A stretch of 64,000 bases of DNA from Chitinophaga eiseniae (GTDB lineage Bacteria; Bacteroidota; Bacteroidia; Chitinophagales; Chitinophagaceae): positions 496,001-560,000 of the forward strand of contig NZ_JABAHZ010000004.1 in assembly GCF_012641265.1 (NCBI RefSeq), written 5' to 3'. Positions 26,663-36,257 of this stretch are shown piece by piece (position 1 is the stretch's first letter; each line of letters begins with the position of its first letter). Both the position numbers and the translations under genes were made by a program. Below the pieces are notes generated by a model. It was not told where the DNA came from, did no database searches, and saw only the letters and a program-made list of their open reading frames with translations.

Positions 26663-27145
26663 TTATTTAGTTTCAGGCAGTATAGCACCGGCGGAAGATG
26701 CAGTATCGGCCGGCAATACAGTGGTGGAGTCAAATGTGTTGCCAGTTTGTGGCGCGTAATTAGGAATGATGCTGTCGAAAGTCAGGGAAATTTTCCACTG
26801 TCCGTTTTCCTTCACCATTTGTAGCACTTCTTTCTGGTGGGCAGATGAGTTCAGGATGGTAACAGCCGCTTTGTCGCCATTCTCTTCTATATTCACCACT
26901 TCTATCTTTGCATTTTTAATTTTCTCTCTTTCTGCTCCACTGCGGCGGCCGTCGAAAATAGCATAGATCTGTATTACCTGTTGGGATTCTTTGGTGGCAT
27001 AATCCCTTGCCTGGTCGTAGTTCGAATCCTGAATGGCATGCATAAAGGCCAGCGCCACCTCTTCTGGGGTAGCCCTCTTCTTACAACTGCCCAGCAGGAA
27101 GGTTGTAGTCAATGCCAGTGTCATGATTCGAAAAAAATTGGTCAT
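26663..27145 (-). CDS. DUF4878-like lipoprotein
   Basis: 160 residues with a lipoprotein signal (MTNFFRIMTLALTTTFLLGSC, Cys21), then TPEEVALAFMHAIQDSNYDQARDYAT and VLQMVKENGQWKISLTFDS. This is the NTF2-like DUF4878 pattern found in small Bacteroidota and Gram-positive lipoproteins. The tail is low-complexity, Thr/Ser/Pro-rich. The function is unknown. It stands alone on the minus strand between ppa and phoH. Confidence 0.85.
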   Translation of the reverse strand: MTNFFRIMTLALTTTFLLGSCKKRATPEEVALAFMHAIQDSNYDQARDYATKESQQVIQIYAIFDGRRSGAEREKIKNAKIEVVNIEENGDKAAVTILNSSAHQKEVLQMVKENGQWKISLTFDSIIPNYAPQTGNTFDSTTVLPADTASSAGAILPETK

Positions 27146-27316
27146 GCGGTCGATAATTATAATATATCACAACAAAAATAGGGGTAAACTTCAATTCTGC
27201 AAAGTCTTACGACTACAGCTACGCTTATTCACAGGCTCCCGGACTGAATTTTCCCTCACGTAAAAACAGGTGAACTTACGGTAAACGCCGTTAACAAAGA
27301 GTTAATATTTGATAAT

Positions 27317-27391
27317 CCGGCTATTTTGCCGGGTACTGATATGGCTGCCGGGAATACTCCGGAAGTGTAACAGGCCCCACAAAATAGCCGG
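27317..27391. terminator. Inverted repeat downstream of phoH
   Basis: CCGGCTATTTTG (27317-27328) and CAAAATAGCCGG (27380-27391) pair perfectly over 12 bp around a 51-nt loop, starting 13 bp beyond the phoH stop codon. It is a candidate terminator. The rest of 27146-27403 shows no gene. Confidence 0.45.
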
Positions 27392-27403
27392 TAATAAATC
27401 GGT

Positions 27404-28360
27404 TTATTTGTCCTTGTTAGCGTCGTATGCCTTGATGATTGCTTTTACCAGGCGGTGTCTTACCACATCTTCTTCATCAAGTTCCACATGCCCTATCCCC
27501 TCAATATTACGAAGGATGCGGGTGGCTCTTTCCAGACCGGATTGCTGATTTTTTGGTAAATCTATCTGGGTAAGGTCACCGGTGATGATGGCCTGTGCAG
27601 AAGCGCCAATACGGGTTAGAAACATCTTGATCTGTAAATCAGTGGCATTTTGCGCCTCATCCAGGATAATAAAGGAATTATCCAGGGTACGGCCACGCAT
27701 ATACGCCAGCGGGGCAATTTCAATAACACGGTTGGTCATATAATAACTCAGCTTTTCAGCCGGGATCATATCGTCCAGCGCATCATACAGGGGACGCAGA
27801 TAAGGGTCAATTTTTTCTTTCAGATCTCCCGGCAGGAAACCCAGGCTTTCACCCGCTTCCACGGCTGGACGTGTCAGAATAATCTTTTTAACCGCTTTGT
27901 TTTTCAATGCGCGTACCGCTAATGCCACTGCCGTATAGGTTTTACCAGTACCAGCCGGACCTATCGCGAAAATAATGTCATTCTTTTCCGCCATAGCCAC
28001 CATCTTCTTCTGGTTGGATGTACGCGCCCTTACTGTACGACCGTTAGGACCAAACACCAATACTTCATTGGGGTTACGCTCACTGAAATTATCGATTCTT
28101 GTGCCCTCCTCATCTCCAAGTATCTGTTCAAAATAGTTCTCCGTAAGATTACCATTCCGCTCCAGGTACTTAACGATCTGACTGATTTTTTCCTCCGCTG
28201 TAGCCACTTCTTCCGGTGCCCCACTCAATTTTAACTGGGTGCCCCTGGATAGGATCTTCAGCAATGGGAATTTCTTTTTCAGCAGATCGAGCTTTCCGTT
28301 ATTAACGCCGAAAAACTCTATGGGATTAATACTGTCTAAATTGATAATGGATTCAGTCAA
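27404..28360 (-). CDS. PhoH-family ATPase
   Basis: 318 residues: an N-terminal KH-like domain (about 1-100) followed by a PhoH P-loop domain with Walker A GPAGTGKTYTAVALA near residue 133, Walker B FIILDEAQNAT and TGDLTQIDLP. These conserved cytoplasmic ATPases are linked to RNA metabolism and often sit near ybeY; here the neighbour is purE instead, so context adds little. It starts 93 bp after purE on the same strand and may be co-transcribed with it. Confidence 0.95.
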   Translation of the reverse strand: MTESIINLDSINPIEFFGVNNGKLDLLKKKFPLLKILSRGTQLKLSGAPEEVATAEEKISQIVKYLERNGNLTENYFEQILGDEEGTRIDNFSERNPNEVLVFGPNGRTVRARTSNQKKMVAMAEKNDIIFAIGPAGTGKTYTAVALAVRALKNKAVKKIILTRPAVEAGESLGFLPGDLKEKIDPYLRPLYDALDDMIPAEKLSYYMTNRVIEIAPLAYMRGRTLDNSFIILDEAQNATDLQIKMFLTRIGASAQAIITGDLTQIDLPKNQQSGLERATRILRNIEGIGHVELDEEDVVRHRLVKAIIKAYDANKDK

Positions 28361-28453
28361 TGATTCTATGATTTAATTGTCCAGGAAATTGCTGTTCGTA
28401 TCGAATATATTTAAATCTTGTATAACCTGGAGGCCGCAATTGTTAAGCTATCA

Positions 28454-28909
28454 CTAAATTCTATACCCATTCTGCTTGAAAGACTCCACTTTAGCGGCAA
28501 TATCCTTGTTGCCTAAAGCGAGAATACGGGCGGCCAGGATAGCTGCGTTACGGGCACCCGCTTTACCTACTGCCAGGGTACCAACCGGTAAACCCGCAGG
28601 CATCTGTACTATTGAATACAGCGCATCAACACCACCAGGTAAACCACCATCTAAAGGAACTCCCAGAACTGGCAGCGAAGTGTAAGCAGATACCACTCCC
28701 GGTAAGGCTGCTGCCATGCCGGCCGCGGCAATAATTACGCCAAATCCCTTCTCCTGTGCAGTTATACACAATTCTCTTACTTTATCAGGATTCCGATGCG
28801 CAGAAGCCACAATCATCTCATTCTCGATGCCAAAATATTGAAGGTGTTTTTGTGATTCTTCCATTACTGGTTTGTCACTCTCAGAACCCATGATAATCAA
28901 AACTTTCAT
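28454..28909 (-). CDS. purE: N5-carboxyaminoimidazole ribonucleotide mutase (PurE class I)
   Basis: 151 residues from the ATG at 28909, which begins the conserved strand MKVLIIMGSESDKPVM; a longer frame from 28996 adds an unrelated leader. It moves the carboxylate of N5-CAIR to give CAIR in de novo purine synthesis. Diagnostic motifs are GSESD, ASAHRNPD with the catalytic His, AAAGMAAALPGVVSAYTSLPV and VPLDGGLPGGVDALYSIVQMP. The presence of N5-CAIR-type motifs implies a purK elsewhere; none is in the window. It is upstream of phoH on the same strand. Confidence 0.96.
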   Translation of the reverse strand: MKVLIIMGSESDKPVMEESQKHLQYFGIENEMIVASAHRNPDKVRELCITAQEKGFGVIIAAAGMAAALPGVVSAYTSLPVLGVPLDGGLPGGVDALYSIVQMPAGLPVGTLAVGKAGARNAAILAARILALGNKDIAAKVESFKQNGYRI

Positions 28910-29169
28910 CTCTTGATATTTAAGTAAAAATGTTAATGTAATAAGTTGCCCCAAAGATATTGATCGTTTAACAATTTGAAAAAACTGAAAATCCACAGCT
29001 AGTGGATAAATGATACACTTTACCCATGCTTCCCCTTGTTAATAGCGCTTTTATAAGGAATTGACCTTTCCGGAACATTTTATTACTTTTACTTGTACAA
29101 TAGTGTTTTTTGTTATATTATGCCTACTTTCGGCATTCAGGACACAACGATCTTAGTCACTGCTATCAT

Positions 29170-31821
29170 ATGAATGTAGTTATGCTGGAACAGCATTACC
29201 GGCACTTGCAACACCTTGAATCCGCCATTAATGCCTGTGCACTCTCTGTTACAATCAACACTGTGGGAACAGTGACTGCGGTAAATACGCAGGTGGTAAC
29301 GGCATTACTGCAACCAGCCGAAGCATTGGTAGGTCAGCCCGCAGCCAGCATACTCCCGCCCGCCGATCCCCGGCAATGGCAACGCATCTGGACATCCCTG
29401 CTCGCCGGGCAGCCCGTACAGGAACAGGTTTGCTTCCTGAAACCAGACCAACAACCGCTCTGGCTCGAAGCCGGCATCAGCCCCCTTATGCAGGAAGATG
29501 GTACCATGGCCCATTGCATACTCATTGGTATGGATATCACTGCCCGCAAACTCGCTGAAATCAAACGGGCGCAGAATGAACCCTACTATAGCCAGGTACT
29601 GGAAAATCTTCCACTCGGCCTCCAGCAATTTTCTCCCGACGGGAACAGCATCGACCTGAATACCCGCCAACGGGAAATATGGGGAGAAACACATGCCTTC
29701 TTTACCAAACCTGGCTACAACTGGCTGGAAGACCCCTTCTACCGCCTCAATGGCCTCGTGGGGATGTTTGATGAAGTACTTAAAACCGGTAAAACACTCA
29801 AACGGGAAGTGCTCCTCAGCTACCGCGAGAAAACCAACGAAAACATCACCAGGCTATACCCGGTATACTTTGAAGCCACCATCTTCCCGCTCACCGATCC
29901 ACAGCGGAATATGGTCAATATCTTCCTCATATTGGATGATATCACGGAAAAAAAGCTCTCGGAACTCAGCCTGCAGAAAAGCGAAAGACTCCTCGACAAT
30001 ATCATCGAAAACCTGCCCATCGGCTATATCCAGTTCGATAACTTCGGTTTTATACGCCGCATTAATCAAACCCAACGCCAGTTCTTCCAATCGCCGCATC
30101 TCACCATGATGCGCCAGCCCTTCAACGTAATGAACGATAGCCTGGCCACCATGTTCGAATTGGATAAACTCTTCCTCCAGGCCCTGGAAGAAAATAAGTC
30201 CCTGCGCGTGGAGAAACGCATCGACTTCTCCCAGGACAAACGCTGGACTACAGTAGGACGCGAAGTATACTTCGACCTCACCGTATTCCCGGTGATTGAA
30301 CCCGTGGATAAAGAAATGATCGTTGTGGCCCTGGTCAATGATATTACCGATAAAAAAATGCAGGAGCTGGAAAACCGGAAAAACCAGGAATTCCTGCAAC
30401 AAACCGGCAGCATCGGCAAAATAGGCGGCTGGGAACTGGACCTGGAAAGTAAACAGGTACGGTGGACCGACCAGTCGTACTATATCCACGACTGCACACC
30501 CGGCTCCCCGGTCGACTACGAAAGCGCCCTGTCGTTCTATACCCCGGAAGCCCGTGAAAGCCTGGAAATACTGGTCCATCAGTGTATGAGCACAGGTAAG
30601 CCCTTTGATGCCCAACTCTCTATTATTTCTGCCCGCCAGCAGCTGAAAAGAGTGCGCTCTATCGGTCAGCCGGGGTATGTAAATGGGAAACTGGTACGCA
30701 TGTACGGGGTAGTACAGGATATTACCGAACAGGTGGAAATAAAGGACGCACTCTCCCGCAATACAGAGCTGATGCGGCTTTTCTTCGATACCATCGATAT
30801 GGGATACGCTGCTATGGAAAGAAACGGCAATCTCAACTTCCTCAACCGCAAGGCAGAAAAGATGATCGGCCATCCGGTAGCCATTGGCAGCAATATCTTC
30901 GAAGAATTTCCCCGCCTGAGCGGCACCGTTTTTTACGCCAGGCTCCGGGAATGTATACAACAACAAACCTCTCAGTCCTTCGGCATCTATTTCCCGGTAG
31001 TCGACAAATGGTACGATTTTCTGCTCACACCCATGCAGGACGGCGGTATTTCCGTATTTATGCGCGATATCACCGACAGCAGGAAATTGCAGAAAGAACT
31101 GAGAAAAGCCAACGACCAGTTATCCAATCTCAATAAAAACCTGGTTAACCAGAATAAGCAGCTGGAAGACTTTGCCCATATTACTTCTCATAACTTGCGG
31201 GCGCCCATCGCCAATCTCAAGGCGCTGATGCAAATGCACAATGAAGCCATTGCGCAGCAGGAGCGGGATCTGTACCTGGGCATGGTGCACGAAGTCATCA
31301 AAAAAATTGATGAAACCCTCAACGACCTGGTGGAAGTAGTACAGATACGTAAAGACGTAAATGTGGAAAAGGAAAAACTACTCTTTGCCGAGCGCTTACA
31401 AAAGGTAAGGGATGTGCTGCTGGTAGATATTGAAACCAGCCATATTCAAATTACCTTTGACTTTGATGAAGAACCGATGATTGAATATCCCAAGGTATAC
31501 CTGGACAGTATCCTGCAGAATTTTATTACCAATGCGATCCGCTATCGATCCTCAGAACGCACGCCCGCAGTGCATTTGAAAACCTGGAAGGAGAACGACA
31601 ACATCGTACTGAGCGTACAGGACAACGGGGTGGGCATAGATATGGAGCGTTTTGGCAGCAAACTTTTTGGGTTCAGAAAAACATTTCACAAAAACAAAGA
31701 TGCAAAGGGAATCGGCCTGTTCATTACCAAAACCCAGGTGGAGGCGATGGGGGGTAGTATACGGGCTGAAAGTCATCCTGGCGAGGGAACAAAATTTATT
31801 ATTACATTTAGATCCGAATAA
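29170..31821 (+). CDS. Soluble multi-PAS sensor histidine kinase
   Basis: 883 residues from the ATG at 29170; a frame from 29110 exists but its first 20 residues look non-coding. There is no signal peptide or membrane span, so sensing is cytoplasmic. At least four PAS/PAC units follow each other (for example ILIGMDITARKLAEIKRAQ, LILDDITEKKLSELSLQ, VALVNDITDKKMQELENR, YGVVQDITEQVEIKDAL). After a short coiled coil (LQKELRKANDQLSNLNKNL) comes an HisKA-type helix with His674 (ITSHNLRAPIANLKAL) and an HATPase domain (NFITNAIRYRS, VQDNGVGIDM, GIGLFITKTQ). The receiver gene starts 9 bp downstream, so the two are a likely kinase-regulator pair. Confidence 0.94.
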   Translation: MNVVMLEQHYRHLQHLESAINACALSVTINTVGTVTAVNTQVVTALLQPAEALVGQPAASILPPADPRQWQRIWTSLLAGQPVQEQVCFLKPDQQPLWLEAGISPLMQEDGTMAHCILIGMDITARKLAEIKRAQNEPYYSQVLENLPLGLQQFSPDGNSIDLNTRQREIWGETHAFFTKPGYNWLEDPFYRLNGLVGMFDEVLKTGKTLKREVLLSYREKTNENITRLYPVYFEATIFPLTDPQRNMVNIFLILDDITEKKLSELSLQKSERLLDNIIENLPIGYIQFDNFGFIRRINQTQRQFFQSPHLTMMRQPFNVMNDSLATMFELDKLFLQALEENKSLRVEKRIDFSQDKRWTTVGREVYFDLTVFPVIEPVDKEMIVVALVNDITDKKMQELENRKNQEFLQQTGSIGKIGGWELDLESKQVRWTDQSYYIHDCTPGSPVDYESALSFYTPEARESLEILVHQCMSTGKPFDAQLSIISARQQLKRVRSIGQPGYVNGKLVRMYGVVQDITEQVEIKDALSRNTELMRLFFDTIDMGYAAMERNGNLNFLNRKAEKMIGHPVAIGSNIFEEFPRLSGTVFYARLRECIQQQTSQSFGIYFPVVDKWYDFLLTPMQDGGISVFMRDITDSRKLQKELRKANDQLSNLNKNLVNQNKQLEDFAHITSHNLRAPIANLKALMQMHNEAIAQQERDLYLGMVHEVIKKIDETLNDLVEVVQIRKDVNVEKEKLLFAERLQKVRDVLLVDIETSHIQITFDFDEEPMIEYPKVYLDSILQNFITNAIRYRSSERTPAVHLKTWKENDNIVLSVQDNGVGIDMERFGSKLFGFRKTFHKNKDAKGIGLFITKTQVEAMGGSIRAESHPGEGTKFIITFRSE

Positions 31822-31830
31822 ACCCCCTTT

Positions 31831-32220
31831 ATGAAGTTGATCGATACGATTTTTATTGTAGATGATGACCCGATTCACCAGCAGATTGCTAAAATCATGA
31901 TCGAACGTCAGGCTATCAGTAATCACATACGTGTATTTTCAGATGCACAGGATGTACTGGACTATCTCCGTACCAACGCCAGCAGTCCCGAAGCCTTACC
32001 GGATCTTATTTTGCTCGATCTCAATATGCCGGTGATGGATGGTTGGGAGTTCCTGGAAGAGTATGCCGGGTTCTGCACACAGCTCCCCAAGAACATCCGG
32101 ATCTTTGTATTGACCTCATCCATTGATGAGAAGGACAAGGAGCGCGTGAGCGGCTACAGCTTTGTAACCGGCTATCTTACCAAACCTTTATCCAAGGAGA
32201 TTATTGCGCACTTGTCTTAA
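31831..32220 (+). CDS. Single-domain response regulator
   Basis: 129 residues containing only a receiver domain. It shows the acidic pair IFIVDDDPIHQ, phospho-acceptor Asp in LILLDLNMPVMDGW (about residue 65), the switch Thr/Ser in VLTSSID and Lys in YLTKPLS. It has no output domain, so it acts by protein interaction or as a phosphate carrier, probably for the adjacent PAS kinase. Its last 20 bp overlap the 3-prime end of the convergent rpe gene. Confidence 0.95.
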   Translation: MKLIDTIFIVDDDPIHQQIAKIMIERQAISNHIRVFSDAQDVLDYLRTNASSPEALPDLILLDLNMPVMDGWEFLEEYAGFCTQLPKNIRIFVLTSSIDEKDKERVSGYSFVTGYLTKPLSKEIIAHLS

Positions 32221-32872
32221 GGAGATGAATCATCTTTTCAGGATCGGCTGCGGAAAAGACCGCACTGCCTGCCACTAATACATTGGCTCCCGCCTGGATT
32301 AACTGCCCGGCATTTTCGGGTCCTATGCCTCCATCCACTTCTATCAACGCATGGGCATGATGATCTGTGATCAGCTTCCGCAGTTGCCTGATTTTATGAT
32401 AGGTCTGCTCAATAAAGGTTTGACCACCGAAACCAGGGTTTACACTCATCACCAGTACCACATCGATATCACGAATCACATTTTCCAATAGCTCAATAGG
32501 TGTATGCGGATTCAGGGCTACGCCGGCTTTCATGCCCAGGCCCTTGATTTGCTGGATATTCCGGTGCAGGTGTATACAGGCTTCATAGTGCACCGTTAAA
32601 ATATCGGCGCCCGCTTTTTTGAAATCTGCCGCATACTTCTCCGGCTCTTCTATCATCAGGTGTACATCGCAGGGCTTATTGGCCTTTTGTTTGATCTGGG
32701 CAATGACCGGCAGGCCGTAACTGATATTCGGTACAAACCGGCCATCCATCACATCGAGATGAAACCAGTCAGCCTCACTACGATTAACCATGTCCACTTC
32801 TTTTCCCAGCTCCAGGAAATTCGCTGCCAGCAAGGACGGCGCCACTAAAACAGGATGTTTTTCCAAATGCAA
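32201..32872 (-). CDS. rpe: Ribulose-phosphate 3-epimerase
   Basis: A 223-residue TIM-barrel enzyme interconverting ribulose 5-phosphate and xylulose 5-phosphate. Motifs are SLLAANFLELGKEV, HLDVMDGRFVPNISYG (metal His and catalytic Asp), CDVHLMIEEPE, VLVMSVNPGFGGQTFI and LIEVDGGIGPENA. It is the last gene of the minus-strand thr cluster, 28 bp after the TPR lipoprotein gene, although its pathway is unrelated. Its 3-prime end overlaps the convergent response-regulator gene by 20 bp. Confidence 0.96.
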   Translation of the reverse strand: MHLEKHPVLVAPSLLAANFLELGKEVDMVNRSEADWFHLDVMDGRFVPNISYGLPVIAQIKQKANKPCDVHLMIEEPEKYAADFKKAGADILTVHYEACIHLHRNIQQIKGLGMKAGVALNPHTPIELLENVIRDIDVVLVMSVNPGFGGQTFIEQTYHKIRQLRKLITDHHAHALIEVDGGIGPENAGQLIQAGANVLVAGSAVFSAADPEKMIHLLKTSAQ

Positions 32873-32900
32873 TATTTTTGAGTCATGTAAATGTAAGCAA

Positions 32901-33914
32901 TTAAGGCTTCAGTCGCTGTAAGGCCTCCCTGGCTTCTTTGAAATCTTTTTTGAAGGAAGTAGCTTTGGCATAATCATCTATGGCCATGGCTTTATTGCCT
33001 TGCTGCTCCTGGCTCTCCGCCCGGTAGTAATAGGCCCAGGCATCGGTAGGCGCAGCTTTGGCGGCCAGGTTAAAATAAGTATAAGCCTGTTTCCAGTCCC
33101 GCTTACCCCGGTAAATTTTGCCGATAGCCAGGTAGGCTGGCTCAAACCCCGGATCTGCTATAATGCACTGGCGATAAGTAGCCAACGCATGCTCCGGATT
33201 GTTGAGATAGGTTTCCTGCGCCTGCCCGGCTTCATACAGGGGCCCGGCATTGGTGGTATCCATCCGCCAGGCCTGTTGGTAATAGTCGACAGCACGGGAT
33301 TCTTTCCTGCTGCGCAACAAATCACCCAGTTCCATCACGGCTTCAAATTCCGCCTGGTTGCCGGCTGCCTGCACGGCGGTGGTGAGGTGCTGAATAGCGG
33401 CCGCTGTATCCTGCCGGTCTTCTGCCATTCTCGCTTTCAGGTAAAAGGCTTTGTCGCGCGCATCTTTGCTTTTTGCCAGCACACCGGCAATACTATCGGC
33501 CGGACCATACTGTTTATTTTCAATCATAGCGGTGGCCAGGCGATATTGCAGGTACGTATAGCCGGGAGCGATAGCCAGCGCTTTCTCGAAACTGCTGGCG
33601 GCTTTGGCGTAGTTGTTCACTACCAGCGCGGCTTCGCCGGCGCCGGCCCAGTAATCCGTATTGGAAGGTTGCAGGGAGGCCGCTTTCTCAAAATCAGCCT
33701 GCGCCAGCTGCGGGTTGGTGTTAAACAACAGCAGGGCACGGCGGTAATACAGGGCATCATTTTCCGGAAACCGTTGTATGGAATCTGTAACAGGGCGGAT
33801 AATATCACTATATAAGGCCGAATCAGCAGCATTGGCATCAGCTGCGTGACGGGTGCCGGACTCATGACAGCCTGCGGCACCCACGAACAACAGGAGGATA
33901 GATAAATACTTCAT
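32901..33914 (-). CDS. TPR-repeat lipoprotein
   Basis: 337 residues with a lipoprotein signal (MKYLSILLLFVGAAGC, Cys16) followed by about seven TPR units (for example DALYYRRALLLFNTNPQLAQ, YAKAASSFEKALAIAPG, AYTYFNLAAKAAPTDAWAYY, AMAIDDYAKATSFKKDF). It is probably an envelope scaffold for protein interactions. It begins 24 bp after thrC and ends 28 bp before rpe, so it is co-transcribed with the threonine genes. No functional link to threonine is evident. Confidence 0.9.
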   Translation of the reverse strand: MKYLSILLLFVGAAGCHESGTRHAADANAADSALYSDIIRPVTDSIQRFPENDALYYRRALLLFNTNPQLAQADFEKAASLQPSNTDYWAGAGEAALVVNNYAKAASSFEKALAIAPGYTYLQYRLATAMIENKQYGPADSIAGVLAKSKDARDKAFYLKARMAEDRQDTAAAIQHLTTAVQAAGNQAEFEAVMELGDLLRSRKESRAVDYYQQAWRMDTTNAGPLYEAGQAQETYLNNPEHALATYRQCIIADPGFEPAYLAIGKIYRGKRDWKQAYTYFNLAAKAAPTDAWAYYYRAESQEQQGNKAMAIDDYAKATSFKKDFKEAREALQRLKP

Positions 33915-33938
33915 ACTGGCGCCAAAACTACAGAATCA

Positions 33939-35234
33939 TTACCGCATTAACCAGTTTTTAAGCGTAGCATAATCTGCTGGCAATAAGGTAGCCTCTTTTT
34001 CCTTGCTGTATAACGACATCACCTTGGCGGGCGTGTATATTTCTTCCCGGATAGATTTCGGTGCGGTGTCTTCAAATTTCACGGGGTGCGCTGTTTCCAG
34101 GAAAACCCCCGTCAGTTCCGGCGAATTTTGCAGGTAGCGCTGTAAGCCCATAAAACCTACGGCCCCGTGCGGGTCCAGCATATAGTGATGTTCTTTCCAC
34201 ACCTGTTCCATGGTACGGATAGTATCTTTATCATTAAAGCTATAGGCGGTAAATCGCTCTGCCAGCTGGGGAAGGTTGTTACCGAATAACTGTAAGATCC
34301 GTACGAAATTACTGGGGTCGGCTACGTCCATCGCATTGGAGAGGGTAGGAGTAGCGGTACCCGGCTCGTATTTGCCGCTGGCCATGAAGCGGGGTACTGT
34401 ATCATTTACATTGGTGGCGGCCACAAAGTGTGAAATGGGCAACCCTATGGCGGCAGCCATCATACCGGCGCATATATTACCGAAATTGCCGCTGGGCACA
34501 GAAAATACCAGGCGTGGATGGGCCGCTTTCATTTGTTTGTAAGCCAGGAAATAATAAAACATCTGCGGCAACCAGCGGGCTACGTTGATGGAATTAGCGC
34601 TGGTCAATGGCCGGTGGGCTTGTAATTCCGCATCCAGGAACGCTGTTTTTACCAGCTGCTGACAGTCGTCGAAGGTGCCGGCAATTTCCAGCGCATGTAT
34701 GTTATGCCCTAAGGTAGTAAGCTGCTTTTCCTGTAAGGTACTCACCTTCTTTGATGGATATAGGATCACTACCTCTACACCTGGCACCTGGTAGAAGCCA
34801 TGGGCCACGGCACCGCCGGTATCGCCGGAAGTGGCTACCAGCACAGTAACCGGCTGTGTGGCATTGCGGCGGAAATAGCCCAGGCAGCCGGCCATAAACC
34901 TGGCGCCTACATCTTTAAAAGCAAGCGTAGGGCCGTGGAACAGTTCCAGCGCATAAGTATGACCGGTTACTTTTTGTACCGGGAAAGGAAAATGTAAGGT
35001 ATCTGCTACGATCTTTTTTAATGCTGCTTCGGGTATTTCATCTCCAACAAACGGGCGGATGACGTTAAGTCCGATTTCATGATCCGTATAATCTTGCAGG
35101 TGACTAATAAAATCTTTGTCTAAGCTGGGAATTTGCTCCGGGAAGTAAAGTCCCCTGTCTGGTGCTAACCCTTGTACAACTGCTGTCTCGAAATTTACCT
35201 GGTGCTGCTTGTTTTGTAAGCTGAAATACTGCAT
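33939..35234 (-). CDS. thrC: Threonine synthase
   Basis: A 431-residue PLP enzyme that converts O-phosphohomoserine to threonine. The PLP lysine lies in HGPTLAFKDVGARFMAG near residue 108, the phosphate-binding and substrate loops in VATSGDTGGAVAHGFY, and the characteristic SVPSGNFGNICAGMMA segment in the middle. The N-terminus (MQYFSLQNKQHQVNFETAVVQGLAPDRGLYFPE) is typical of the bacterial/fungal class. It is the third enzyme gene of the thr operon, 21 bp after thrB. Confidence 0.97.
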   Translation of the reverse strand: MQYFSLQNKQHQVNFETAVVQGLAPDRGLYFPEQIPSLDKDFISHLQDYTDHEIGLNVIRPFVGDEIPEAALKKIVADTLHFPFPVQKVTGHTYALELFHGPTLAFKDVGARFMAGCLGYFRRNATQPVTVLVATSGDTGGAVAHGFYQVPGVEVVILYPSKKVSTLQEKQLTTLGHNIHALEIAGTFDDCQQLVKTAFLDAELQAHRPLTSANSINVARWLPQMFYYFLAYKQMKAAHPRLVFSVPSGNFGNICAGMMAAAIGLPISHFVAATNVNDTVPRFMASGKYEPGTATPTLSNAMDVADPSNFVRILQLFGNNLPQLAERFTAYSFNDKDTIRTMEQVWKEHHYMLDPHGAVGFMGLQRYLQNSPELTGVFLETAHPVKFEDTAPKSIREEIYTPAKVMSLYSKEKEATLLPADYATLKNWLMR

Positions 35235-35255
35235 GAATAAAACGTTGTTAAAAGG

Positions 35256-36182
35256 TTAGTCAATCACTTTTACACCTGCGGTGTTGATTTGGGATACATA
35301 GATTTTATAATCTACTCCCAGTGGTGCGTAAACGCTATCCATGGTGGCCGCTACTTTGCGGGCATTCTCTTCACCTTTGCTCAGCATAAAAACAGATGGG
35401 CCGGAACCGGAAATTCCTCCGCCCAGTGCGCCGGCTTCTTTGCACTTTAATTTCAGCTCATGAAATGCCGGTATCAGGATGGCCCGTACCGGTTCTACAA
35501 TCACATCTTCCAGCGAACGGCTGATCAGCTCATAATCGTCCTGGTAAAGGCCGGCTACCAGCGCGGCCACATTGCCCCACTGGCGGATGGCGTCAGTCAT
35601 CAGTACTTTTTGTTTCAGTATCTCGCGTGCATCCGACGTTTTTACTTCGATCTGGGGGTGTATAACAGTCACCCATAAATGCTCCGGTGTACGCAAACCG
35701 GTAATATCCAGTGGGCGGTAGCTTCTCACCAGGGTAAAGCCGCCCAGGATGGCCGGTGCTACATTATCCGCATGAGCAGAGCCACAGGCCAGCCTTTCGC
35801 CTTCCATGGCAAAACGCACCAGTTGTTTTTTGGTAAAAGGTTCGCCCAGCAGGTGATTTACGCCTACTACGGCGCCCGCACTGCTGGCAGCGCTGGAGCC
35901 AATACCGCTGCCCGGATGTATATTTTTAAAGATCTCTATTTCAATACCAATATCAGGTCGCTCATATTTCTGTAATAACGCCTGAACAGCCACCCCGGCC
36001 ACATTCCTGGAAGCTTCCAGCGGTAGGTCGGCGCCATGGATGGCGGTAATACGGATGCCGGGTTCACTGCTCCTGCGGAGAATCATCTCGTCTCCCGGCG
36101 CATCCAGGGCCAGTCCTATTACGTCAAATCCACAGGCAACATTGGCCACAGTTCCCGGCGCAAATACTTTGATACTATCCAT
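35256..36182 (-). CDS. thrB: Homoserine kinase
   Basis: A 308-residue GHMP-family kinase phosphorylating homoserine. It starts with the family N-terminus VFAPGTVANVACGFDVIGLAL, has the ATP-binding loop HPGSGIGSSAASSAGAVVG at about residues 90-110 and the C-terminal GGGISGSGPSVFML motif. It lies between thrA (75 bp upstream) and thrC in pathway order. Its start codon fits the conserved N-terminus. Confidence 0.97.
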   Translation of the reverse strand: MDSIKVFAPGTVANVACGFDVIGLALDAPGDEMILRRSSEPGIRITAIHGADLPLEASRNVAGVAVQALLQKYERPDIGIEIEIFKNIHPGSGIGSSAASSAGAVVGVNHLLGEPFTKKQLVRFAMEGERLACGSAHADNVAPAILGGFTLVRSYRPLDITGLRTPEHLWVTVIHPQIEVKTSDAREILKQKVLMTDAIRQWGNVAALVAGLYQDDYELISRSLEDVIVEPVRAILIPAFHELKLKCKEAGALGGGISGSGPSVFMLSKGEENARKVAATMDSVYAPLGVDYKIYVSQINTAGVKVID

Positions 36183-36257
36183 AAACCGTATTAGTTAGTT
36201 TAATTTAAGAATTGATTTTTACGTTTGCAACTATGCCGCAAAGTCTTCATACAAAAT

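Noticed and set aside
29854..30966. 370-codon open frame on the minus strand
   Set aside because: It is entirely antisense to the PAS histidine kinase, whose domains are clear; the antisense protein shows no domain pattern.
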